Source of the DNA: Alopecurus myosuroides
Lineage: Eukaryota; Streptophyta; Magnoliopsida; Poales; Poaceae
Assembly: GCA_028641055.1 (NCBI GenBank)
Contig: CM054062.1
Span: 272,075,092-272,139,091, forward strand
Length of the DNA stretch: 64,000 nucleotides
Reading direction: 5' to 3'
A program made the translations under genes and the position numbers. The first letter of the stretch is position 1, and every line of letters starts with the position of its first letter. The notes below the pieces were generated by a model. It worked only from the letters and a program-made list of their open reading frames with translations. It ran no database searches and was not told the origin of the DNA. Below, in pieces: positions 21,981 to 31,206 of the stretch.

Positions 21981-22358
21981 TGGTTCACAAGTTTGGCATC
22001 ACATGGAGGGGCGGGGTATCCATACATAATGCCGCGAGACGTTACACGATGGAATTATCAGTCCCTGAACGGCTGAACACATCATCATCGGCACATCAGG
22101 AATTAAAAGACGAAGCAGGAAGAACAAGAGCTAGCCTCAACGCGTAGTACGATCGCTGCTTGCAGAGATCTGTGGCTTAAGTAACCAGCGTGTACGTACT
22201 GGATCATTGGCTGCCGCAAGGAAATCGCAGAGAGATGCGGAATAAAAAAAAAGGTGCCACATTAAACAGCTAGCGGTGCGCTGGACTGCTGGCGCGCGCC
22301 TCAGAAATTGTTTTGCTCGTTCATAAGAAGGTCCGAGAAGCGAAATGCAAACAATGTC

Positions 22359-22526
22359 TGTTAGGATTTGTTACAAACCGTGTACCCCAAACCAATATCG
22401 TATAAGTTGGTTTGGTTAGATTACTCACCCCCCTTGATTATCTCTGTACGTTTGGCATGTATTGCCCTCTATATAACACGCAACCGGAACCGAAACAAAG
22501 GTATCCGCTTACACCAAAAGTTAATA
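22359..22526 (+). repeat. 5' LTR of element K
   Basis: Starts TGTTAGGATTTGTTAC and ends AAAAGTTAATA directly before the primer site. TATATAA at 22470-22476 is a candidate TATA box. The LTR is short for the family class. The 3' end is TA instead of the usual CA in both copies. Confidence 0.95.
22470..22476 (+). promoter_or_regulatory. TATA box in K LTR
   Basis: TATATAA in the middle of the 168-bp LTR, about 50 bp before its 3' end, where an LTR promoter is expected. Copied at 27546-27552 in the 3' LTR. Confidence 0.55.
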
Positions 22527-22539
22527 TGGTATCAGAGCC
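22527..22539 (+). other. Primer-binding site of element K (tRNA-iMet)
   Basis: TGGTATCAGAGCC directly abuts the 5' LTR. It is the standard copia primer site, complementary to the 3' end of initiator methionine tRNA. Confidence 0.93.
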
Positions 22540-22773
22540 TATCACCTCTTCCTGACATCGGAAAACACCCAAGCACCAAAACCAATCTCGATCAAATACC
22601 CATACCCAATTCCAATCTACGAAACCTAGAACACCCAATCACCCAAACACCAGACACCCGATCACCTGATCATCCAAATACCTAAAACCCACAACACCAG
22701 ATTGCCTAGAACACCCGATCTACAAACCAAAAACCCACCACCACATCCTACCACGAACACCTAGTCCGATCTG

Positions 22774-25700
22774 ATGGCTTCCTCCAATACGACCACCCAA
22801 CCTCTCGGCAATCCTCCGCAGAGAAGCTCAAGCGCTCGAACCACCTGCTGTGGAAGGCGCAGGTCATGCCCACGCTGCGGAGCGCGCGTGTGATCGGCCT
22901 GCTGGAAGGGAAGGAACCTGCACCGGCCGAGTTCATCACCACCGTCGTCAACGACAAAGAAACCAAGACCCCAAACCCCGCGTATGACAGCTGGATCCTC
23001 AAGGACCAGCAAGTTTTGAGCTACCTGCTCAATTCTCTGTCTGTCGAGATTTTGGCGCAGACTGTCGGGCTTGAGCACGCCGAGGAGGTCTGGTCTCTCA
23101 TCACCGCCCTCTTCTCCTCAAGGTCCAAAGCGAATGTCGCCCATCTGCGTGGGGAATTGGCCAACACCAAGAAGGAAAACACTGACAGCCGATCAGTACA
23201 TCGGCAAGATGAGGGGATTCGCCACCGAGCTCGTGGCCGCAGGCCGCACTGTTGACGAGGATGAGCTCGTTGAGTTCATCCTAAACGGGCTAGATGACTC
23301 CTACACCTCCCTCGTCTCCTCTGTCAATGTGATGGAAAATTGCTCGGTAAGCGATCTTCATTCGATGATCTCTGCGTATGATATGGGGCAACTGCGACTA
23401 GCAGGAAGTGGCAGCACCGGCTTCGAATCATCAGCGAACGCGGCTCGGCGTGACCGCGTCTACACCAACAAGACCCAGACCCGCGGTCGGTATGCCGACC
23501 GGGAACGCGACGGACGCGACGAACCGCGCGGTCAGTACTACGACCGCGACAACGGCGATCGTCGTGGCCAGTACTACGACCGCGACAACGGTGACCGTCG
23601 TGGTCAGTACTATGACCGCGACAACGGAGGTCGTGGACAGTACTATGACCGTGATCGTGAAGGTGGTCACCGCGGCGGCGGTGGCGGTCACCGCGGCGGG
23701 CGTGGGCGTGGTCCAGGAGGCCGCGCTCCCACGCTGTATCAAGACATCCACTGCCAAATCTGCAAAAAACACGGCCACCCAGCTGGTGACTGCTGGTGGC
23801 GCTACGAGGAGAGTCGCGATAGTGGCAATCGCGACCGTGGCTACGACAACGGCAATCGTGACAAGGGGGCCAACGCCGCCTACGGCGTCGACACCAACTG
23901 GTACCCTGACTCGGGGGCCACCGATCACATCACCGGCAACCTTGAGAAGCTCATGATTCGTGATCGATACAATGGCAACGACAAAATTCACACCGCAAAC
24001 GGTGAAGGTATGGAAATTAGTCATGTTGGTAATTCATCTATTCATACCCCATCACACACTCTTCAACTCAATAATATACTTCATGTTCCAAGTGCCACCA
24101 AAAATTTGCTCTCCGTTCATAAACTTACTGTTGACAATGATGTTTTTATTGAGTTTCACCCTTGGCATTTTTTGATCAAGGATCGGGCAACGGAGGAAAT
24201 TCTTCTTAGAGGACGGTGTGAAGGTGGCTTATATCCCATCATCTCCTCATCACCATCATCCAGGATCAAGCAAGTCAACACCGTCTCCAAACCCACCTCT
24301 TCAAGGTGGCATAGCCGTCTAGGTCATCCAAATAATTCCATAGTTCAATTCATTCTCAATAAATTTAGTCTCCCCTACTCCAAGAATTCTAGTCTTGAAA
24401 CTATTTGTGATTCATGTCAGAAAGCAAAAAGTCATCAGTTACCATATCCTGTTTCTTCGAGTGTATCCACTTTACCTTTGCAACAAATTTTTTCTGATGT
24501 TTGGGGTCCTGCCAATACCTCTGTAGGGCGCCATAACTACTATGTTAGCTTCATTGATGATTTTAGCAAATTCACGTGGATATACCTTCTCAAAAAGAAA
24601 TCTGATGTCTTTGATGTTTTTCACAATTTCATGAACTTTGTGGAGAGAAAATTTGAGAGAAAAATTGTGACAATGCAAACAGATTGGGGAGGAGAGTATG
24701 AGAAATTAAATCCCTTCTTTCAAAAGCTTGGCATATCTCATCATGTTTCATGTCCTCATGCACATTAGCAAAATGGATCTGCTGAAAGGAAGCATAGACA
24801 TATAGTTGAAATTGGTCTAGCTCTTTTAGCCAATGCATCCATGCCTCTAAAGTTTTGGGATGAGGCATTCCTCACTGCAACATATCTTATTAATCTTATG
24901 ACAAGTAGAGTTATTGACAACATTAGTCCCTCAGAAAAACTCCTAGGAATCACACCAAATTATCTATCCCTTCGAGTTTTTGGATGTGCCTGTTGGCCAA
25001 ACTTGAGGCCTTACAATAACAAAAAATTGTCTTTTAGATCCAAGCAATGTGTGTTCATTGGCTATAGTCCCAAACACAAAGGAGTCAAATGCCTAGACAT
25101 ACCCACTGGTAGAATTTATATATCTAGAGATGTTGTGTCGATGAAGAAATCTTCCATTTTGCATCTCTTCATCCAAATGCAGGAGCCCTTCTCCAGCAAG
25201 AAATTCTTCTTCTACCAAAACATTTGATTCCACACAATGGGGGTACGAATGATGATGCACCACTGACTAATACTACCTTACAGTTGTCTTCTCTTAGTCC
25301 TCTACAGGCTACTGCAGAAAATTCGGAGCAAAACGATGCAGATTCGAGTCAAAACAGTGAAGAAATCGGGTCTGATTTCATGTCACAAGGCGACAGCACT
25401 GATTACCGGGAAGATACCGCATCTGGCACCGATCCCGGGGCTGATCTCGCTGCAGATCCCGTGGATGATACGGACTCCAATCACTGGGCGCCAGAAGAAT
25501 CAGAACCCGACGCGTCCTCGTCTGTCGCGCCATCATCACCGCCCCCGACCGCGTCTCCTGTCCGCGTCGAGCCGCGCCAACGAGCTGGCGCCACGTCGTC
25601 GTCCCCGACACTGTCCCCGACCGCATCATCACACGCAGACGCGCGGACGACCGCTGCCTGCTACCCGACAAACGGGTGCTCCTGCACCTGCCACGCGGCG

Positions 25701-27423
25701 CTCCTCTACTCGCCGCTCGCAGAGCCAGCCTGCAGCGCGTCAGCTGTCAGCCCAGGCGCCTGGATCTTCTGTGGATGCAGATCCAGTAGCTCCACCTGCA
25801 CGCAGTACACGTCTTCAAAAGGGTATTTCTAAACCAAAAATTTGGAAAGATGGGTGTGTGCGCTATAATTTCTTGTGTACTACAGGGGAACGAAATACAC
25901 TTCAGGAGGCCCTTGATCACCCCGATTGGCGCAAGGCTATGGATGAGGAGTACTTTGCTCTTCAGAAAAATCATACCTGGCATCTCGTACCACCACACAA
26001 TGGTAACATCAACCTTATTGACTGCAAATGGGTTTACAGAATAAAGAAACATGCTGATGGTTCTATTGATCGTTATAAGGCTAGGCTAGTAGCTAAGGGA
26101 TTTAAACAACGTTATGGTATTGACTATGAAGACACTTTCAGTCCAGTTGTAAAAGCTGCCACTATTCGTCTTGTTCTTGCTATATCTGTTTCCAGGAATT
26201 GGGCTATCAGACAACTTGATGTCAAGAATGCGTTTTTGCATGGCGTTCTGGAAGAGGAAGTTTTCATGAAACAACCTCCTGGGTATGAAGATGCTCATTA
26301 TCCTAATCACATATGCAAACTTGACAAGGCCTTGTATGGTCTCAAACAGGCGCCGAGAGCATGGTATTCACGTTTGAGTACCAAACTGCAGCAATTGGGA
26401 TTCAAACCATCACAGGGAGATACTTCTCTTTTCATCTACAATCATTCAGATATAACAGTCTTTGTTCTTGTTTATGTGGATGATATCATAGTCACTAGTT
26501 CTTCAAATTCAGCTATTTCTACTTTAGTTGATGATCTTAATAAACACTTTGCTATTAAGGATCTTGGAGAACTTAATTATTTCTTGGGTATTGAAGTAAG
26601 GAAAGTTAATGATGGATTAGTTCTTACTCAAGAAAAGTATGCATTGGAATTACTAGCAAAAGTGGGCATGAAAGATTGTAAACCCTCCAATACACCATTG
26701 TCTACCACAGAAAAATTGTCAGCTCATGAAGGAGATCCTCTTGGAATTGATGATATTACTAGATATAGAAGCATTGTTGGTGGTTTACAGTACTTGACAC
26801 TAACAAGACCTGATATTTCCTTCTCAGTAAACAAAGTATGTCAGTTTCTTCATGCTCCCACCACAGTGCATTGGACTGCAGTGAAAAGGATATTACGTTA
26901 TGTGCAGAGTTCTCTTGCTCTTGGACTTACTTTTCAGAAATCTACTTCCACTCTTATTAGTGCATTTTCAGATGCTGACTGGGCAGGCTGTATTGATGAT
27001 AGAAGATCCACTGGTGGGTTTGCTATATTCTTTGGACCTAATCTCATATCTTGGAGTGCCAGAAAACAAGCAACTGTGTCAAGATCAAGTACAGAAGCTG
27101 AATATAAGTCTCTTGCAAATGCTACTGCTGAAGTTATTTGGGTGGAAACTCTTCTCAAGGAACTTGGTATTAAAATTCATGAAAAACCATGCCTATGGTG
27201 TGACAATATGGGAGCCACATATTTATCAGCAAATCCTGTTTTTCATGCAAGGACAAAGCACATTGAAATTGACTTTCATTTTGTTCGAGAAAGAGTTGCA
27301 CAGAATCTGCTGGATATTCGATTCATCTCCACCAAAGACCAAGTAGCTGATGGATTTACCAAACCATTACCTTATAGAGATTTAGAGGAGTTTAAACGTA
27401 ATCTAAACTTATGTAAGTTTTGA
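22774..27423 (+). pseudogene. Copia gag-pol polyprotein of element K (five lesions)
   Basis: The likely start is the ATG at 22774, with frameshifts near 22815 and 23185. Gag ends in a repeat of a 12-residue G-Q-Y-Y-D-R-D-N-G unit (23531-23660), an Arg/Gly-rich stretch and a zinc knuckle C-X2-C-X4-H-X4-C (23752-23793). The protease active site D-S-G-A is at 23908-23919. Integrase has a His/Cys pre-domain (about 24307-24420), Asp in F-S-D-V-W-G near 24495, Asp in M-Q-T-D-W-G-G near 24685, and Glu in G-S-A-E-R-K-H. A TAG stop at 24766-24768 lies just before that Glu. Frameshifts follow near 25138 and 25650. RT is intact from about 25840, with Y-V-D-D at 26473-26484. RNase H shows S-D-A-D-W-A-G and S-T-E-A-E-Y. 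The end is TGA at 27421-27423. Confidence 0.93.
23531..23660 (+). repeat. 36-bp tandem repeat in K gag
   Basis: Units begin at about 23531, 23567, 23603 and 23636. The last spacing is 33 bp, one codon shorter. They encode G-Q-Y-Y-D-R-D-N-G-D-R-R copies just upstream of the zinc knuckle. The nearby Arg/Gly-rich stretch suggests an RNA-binding tail; that role is inference. Confidence 0.85.
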
Positions 27424-27424
27424 T

Positions 27425-27434
27425 TAAGGGGGAG
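27425..27434 (+). other. Polypurine tract of element K
   Basis: TAAGGGGGAG directly before the 3' LTR and two bases after the pol stop codon. Confidence 0.9.
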
Positions 27435-27602
27435 TGTTAGGATTTGTTACAAACCGTGTACCCCAAACCAATATCGTATAAGTTGGTTTGGTTAGATTAC
27501 TCACCCCCCTTGATTATCTCTGTACGTTTGGCATGTATTGCCCTCTATATAACACGCAACCGGAACCGAAACAAAGGTATCCGCTTACACCAAAAGTTAA
27601 TA
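27435..27602 (+). repeat. 3' LTR of element K
   Basis: It is 168 bp and matches the 5' LTR at every position I compared, including the TTAATA end. ATGTC follows at 27603-27607 and equals the five bases before the 5' LTR. Confidence 0.95.
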
Positions 27603-28445
27603 ATGTCATCATTGGCATGAACGGAACCATGGAACACCCCAAAAAAAAGAGGGATCCGATCGATGCAAAGCAGAAGCGACGGAAAATCAAGAACTCGTGT
27701 TACATGGACGAACCCAGCAGGGGCTGTGCTGCTGGTTCAAGAGGAAAATAGAAAACAAGATGGCCTCGAAGTAGAGACCGGAAAGAACACACGAAAAAGC
27801 TGATCGAAACACGTGACGAGAGGAGCCATGGCCATGGGAGCGGGCCAGATCCAAACAGAAGAGAAGGGAATCGAGCAAGAGCGGCAATGAAATCGCAGAG
27901 AGATGGAAAAGAAAAAGGTGGCACAAAACTGCGGTGCTGGTCTGCTACTACTGGCGCCTCAGAAATTGCTTGTCTCGTTCATACGATGGTCCGAAAAGCA
28001 AGCACAATGTCATCATCGGCAAAACCATGAAACGAGCAGAAACAAAACGAACGAACAAGAACTCGAGTTAAATGGAGGAACTCAGCAGGTGCTGCGCTGC
28101 TGGTTCAAGAAGAAGAAAACAGAAAGAAGATGGCCACGAAGTAGCGGCCGGAAAGAACACACGAAAAAGCTCATCGAAACACGAGACGTGAAGAGCCATG
28201 GCCATGGGAGTGGGCCAGATCCAAAGCACGAAACCGCAGCTCTGGCCTTCTGCCACACTCACAGTCGCAGGGACAAACTGGCAGGAGGGAAAGGAATGGG
28301 AGAGCCAAGGGCGAGGCGCCCCGGTATAAATAGCGGCGGTGGCAGTGCCACGGACCGCTGGCATCCGTTCTTATCCTGAACCGACGGCCCGGATGCTTCC
28401 ATGCACAGACGGTGAGAGCTTTCTGAACCTCCTCCTTCTAGCAAT
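27603..28445 (+). other. Continuation of low-copy region: tandem duplication and orphan promoter
   Basis: About 400-bp units are duplicated here. 22220-22358 plus 27608-27887 forms one unit; 27888 to about 28290 forms the next. Shared words include AAATCGCAGAGAGATG, GGAAAGAACACACGAAAAAGC and AGCCATGGCCATGGGAG. The duplication ends in a GC-rich stretch with a TATA box at 28323. No coding sequence follows; copia-derived sequence begins near 28446. Confidence 0.6.
28323..28330 (+). promoter_or_regulatory. Strong TATA box without a downstream gene
   Basis: TATAAATA in a GC-rich context (CCCCGGTATAAATAGCGGCG), a textbook plant core promoter. The expected transcript start is near 28355. About 90 bp later the sequence changes to a copia tail, so the original gene appears to be lost. 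It could instead belong to an unrecognised element. Confidence 0.5.
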
Positions 28446-28457
28446 GCTTTCAAATGG

Positions 28458-28757
28458 ATGGCAAGGGCTCTCAAGAAGGTGTTTCGTTTGAACAAGAAGA
28501 TCGAGCAACATCAATGGGAAGCTCATTATGATACGGAGCTCAAGAACCGCAACAAAGCTCAAGCCTCTCGTGAACGTCTTCGTGAGGAAGGTCTCTCCAT
28601 TGACTCCCCGGTTCTTCCTAGCATCACGGATTGGGATAAGTGGCAAGCAAAGGACTCCAAGGGCAAGTTGATTGAGTGGTCCGAGGAAGAAGGAGAAGAA
28701 GCTACTAGCTCTCACCGCCGCGCCCCCTCTCCGGACCCGGAAGTCTCCTCCGAGTGA
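28458..28757 (+). CDS. Small charged ORF upstream of copia 3' LTR (99 aa)
   Basis: ATG at 28458, 99 codons, TGA end. The product is rich in Lys, Glu and Arg, with a helical N-terminal half (about residues 1-48), S-I-D-S-P-V-L-P-S-I-T-D-W near residues 47-60, and an acidic Ser/Pro tail. No domain is recognised. It lies in the 3' internal part of the copia-type element, so it may be the end of a gag-like or accessory protein, not a host gene. The start may be downstream of a truncation. Confidence 0.4.
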   Translation: MARALKKVFRLNKKIEQHQWEAHYDTELKNRNKAQASRERLREEGLSIDSPVLPSITDWDKWQAKDSKGKLIEWSEEEGEEATSSHRRAPSPDPEVSSE

Positions 28758-29171
28758 TCTTCGGGGCGTTAGCATCTTGATCTCCCTCTTTTGGTATCTT
28801 GATGCCAAAGGGGGAGATATATATTAGGAACGAGTATTGGTATTTGCATGGGTCTCCCTCAAGCTTTTTCCATTTGCATCTTTTATTTGCTTGAGGGAGT
28901 TTGGCTTCTTATTTGGTCATTTGGAACTTCAGTTTGTTTACATTATTCCTATCTGTCGTGAACCTCGTTATATTATGCTTGTGTGAACCTCGTATCATAT
29001 TATTTATGTGTTATGTGTGTTATGTGATATCGTTGTCATGTTACTCTTATATATCACGCCTAGATGATCTCAATATGAAAGGAGCATACCTTTAGGGGGA
29101 GCTCCGTTCATATTGTGTTTTTTAATCATGCAAATAGGGATGTTGTCATCAATTACCAAAAAGGGGGAGAA

Positions 29172-30524
29172 TGAAAGATCATCGTCCGTTTTGGTAATTA
29201 TATGAAAACATATCTATTTGATCTAATGTTTGTTCGATAAATGAAAATGCCCAGGTTAAATCAGGTTCACTAACTATTTGGGGCGAGTGTTCGTTTTATG
29301 TGAAAAGAGCAAGGAGAAAGAAACCCAGGAAGATATTTTGCACAGGAGCGGAGGCTCCGGTGAATCCACCGGAGGCTCCGCCCAGGCTCCGGTGGGGGTC
29401 CGGTGTGGGATCCGCCCAAACCTCTCTCTGGAGCGCACAAGCGGAGGCTCGAGCTGAACATCCGATGGAGCTCCGGTGGGGCGGAAGCTCCGCCACTTCC
29501 ACCGGAGGCTCCGCCACCTCCAAAACTGGGCCTGTGCACACAGGGGGTCCGGTGCGCCTCCGGTGGAGGCTCCACCCAACCATTGTTCTGTTGGGCAAGA
29601 GCGGAGGCTCCACCGGAGCCTCCGGTGGCCTCGCCTGGCCCCTGTGCAAATGGGCTCCGGTGCACCTCCGGTGGGCGGAACCTCCGCTGCGGCCACCGGA
29701 ACCTCCGCCCCGTGGCACAACAAAAGTGAGCTGGTGCGCTGCGCCACTGCGCAACGGATTGAAGCCCACCGGAGCCTCCGGTGCTCCTGGACTGCAACGG
29801 CCATTAAATGAAAGGGGTATAAATACCCCTTCCCCTACCTCTTAAATGACAAGCTTTTCCCACTCTCTCTCCTAGCCATTAATGAAAGCTTCATCCTCCT
29901 AGATCTCTCACTCCGTCCACCCAAACACTCTCATACTTTGTGGGGAGCTAGAGGAGACCTAGATCCACACTTTCACCAAAGGAATTTCAAATCCATCCAC
30001 CACAACCTAGTAGATCTAGAATCCTACTTCAGGTCTAGAAACCTTAGTAGATCTTGTGATTGTAGCTTACACATCAAGAAGCTACGGATTGCTTGAGAGG
30101 CTCCATCCATCTTGTGGAGTGACCTCGAGCCCTTGTAAAGGTTTGGTCAACGCCTTCAAGTCGACCTCATAGTGGAAACGAGAATCTCCTCACCGGAGAA
30201 GCTCAAGGAGAATAAGGTGTGCACAACCGTGCTATTGAGGAGTGCCTAGGTGGCTCCCCACCTCTCCAACGTAGGCGTACTTCTCTTTTGAGAAGGAACT
30301 ACGGAAATCATATCATTGTCTCCTTGTTTACACTTGTTGTTTATCTTGTTACCTTACGCTTTACTTCCATTGCGCATATTATCTTGTACACATAGGTTGC
30401 TCACTTAGATGCACATCTAGAGAACCTTATCTTATCTTGTCTAGCCCCACTAAAAGGAAATAGAAAAGAAAAATTGGTAGTCAACCTATTCACCCCCCCT
30501 CTAGTTGACCATAGTGCACTTTCA
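29172..30524 (+). repeat. Copia-type 3' LTR (1353 bp) with CCGGTG array
   Basis: Starts TGAAAGATCATCG and ends GTGCACTTTCA, giving TG...CA termini. A dense array of CCGGTG/CACCGG words fills 29340-29790. TATAAATA (29818-29825) follows, then a C-rich leader and the CCTATTCACCCCCCCTCTAG string near the 3' end. The solo LTR at 36522-38752 has the same end signature in reverse. The flanking five bases are ACTGA on the right; the left copy is lost. Confidence 0.8.
29818..29825 (+). promoter_or_regulatory. LTR TATA box within a palindrome
   Basis: TATAAATA inside AAGGGGTATAAATACCCCTT, so the box is flanked by GGGG and CCCC arms. It lies about 30 bp after the CCGGTG array. Confidence 0.6.
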
Positions 30525-30891
30525 ACTGATGCAGCCCAACCTTTTCCATCAACCTCACCAATAACTCTAACTGGTGCTATGACAAGAGCCCGTGCAAAGG
30601 CTATACATGAAAAGGAGAAATCGCTCTTATCCCGACATGAATTCAATATTTTGTTGAACGGATACCTCAAGCGGATATGCTTTCTATACTAAGGTTTGTC
30701 CTCCATGATTGGCCCCCAAGATGTTCTGGATGATTCCCAAGAGGTTCTCGAGTAAGAGAGATAAGATGTAAAAGAGGATGCTCAAGGTGATGCTATCAAG
30801 GCCAGATTCTCCAGCCTGAAGGACCCCGGAGTCTCCTAGACTACACTCAAGCACCATCACTGCGAATCGTTGTTACGTATTGGTAGGGGGT
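30525..30891 (+). pseudogene. Gypsy-type polyprotein scrap
   Basis: A short frame (about 30525-30690) contains M-T-R-A-R-A-K-A-I-H-E-K, a string frequent in grass gypsy polyproteins. It is followed by decayed sequence with stops. No LTR or catalytic domain is attached. It ends where the CACTA terminus begins at 30892. Confidence 0.45.
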
Positions 30892-31206
30892 CACTACAAG
30901 AAATGTGTTCATACATGACGTTCTCGCAATGATAGTGAACGCAATCTTCATAGAGTTGTGACGATTTCAAACAAGATCTTCTTAAACCAGTTGAGAAGAT
31001 AAAAACCATGTAAAATAACGACGATTTGAATCAAAAACGTCGTTGATGTGTAAGTTGAAGTCGTCATAACCGAAGCATGTGATCTCTAGACTTATTGTTT
31101 AGACGCACTTATATGACTGGATGGCCACATCATCAATTTTTATCTACGTGTTATGTTGAGTTGTCAATTTTTGACTACGTGTCAATGGCTAGATGTGATT
31201 TCCTCG
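30892..31206 (+). repeat. CACTA terminal inverted repeat and subterminal region
   Basis: Terminus CACTACAAGAAA followed by subterminal repeats. The three bases before it are GGT, the possible target duplication. The matching TTTCTTGTAGTG end is not in the window. Confidence 0.75.

Larger units (their letters stand above)
18481..22358. other. Low-copy region with local duplications, possible decayed host gene
   Basis: No transposon protein is visible here. The base composition is moderate and poly-A/poly-T runs are common. Two possible terminal exons lie on the minus strand (18644-18787 and 19610-19716). Diverged internal duplications are visible: 20095-20215 with 20465-20590, and 21177-21260, 21360-21448 and 21782-21874 with one another. 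The right part continues after element K at 27603. I see it as intergenic or promoter sequence of a host locus, or a decayed gene. It could also be a non-coding DNA transposon that I fail to recognise. Confidence 0.4.
22359..27602 (+). mobile_element. Ty1/copia retrotransposon 'K', recent, full length
   Basis: A 5244-bp element with 168-bp LTRs (22359-22526 and 27435-27602) that match base for base on reading. The primer site TGGTATCAGAGCC (initiator Met tRNA type) directly follows the 5' LTR. The polypurine tract AAGGGGGAG directly precedes the 3' LTR. ATGTC flanks both sides (22354-22358 and 27603-27607). The coding order gag, protease, integrase, RT, RNase H is copia. Despite matching LTRs the coding region has several lesions. 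A tandem copy of the target (about 27999-28020) preserves the uninterrupted site. Confidence 0.97.
28446..30524 (+). mobile_element. 3' portion of a copia-type element with 3' LTR
   Basis: An internal 3' piece (28446-29171) with a small ORF, several AAGGGGGAG-type purine runs, and a full LTR (29172-30524). The polypurine tract AAAAAGGGGGAGAA directly precedes the LTR. The 5' half, including gag-pol, is missing. The string ATCAATTACCAAAAAGGGGG just before the LTR is characteristic of large Triticeae copia elements. The junction near 28446 is approximate. Confidence 0.65.

Noticed and set aside
23408..24024. ORFs of 182 and 197 codons overlapping K's gag on both strands
   Set aside because: Shadow frames of the GC-rich repeat-bearing gag. 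The real frame contains the zinc knuckle and protease motif.
29270..29845. Several long open frames of 100-180 codons on both strands
   Set aside because: They all arise from the GC-rich CCGGTG array inside an LTR. All six frames are open, and the translations are low-complexity Pro/Ala/Gly/Arg/Ser sequence without domains.
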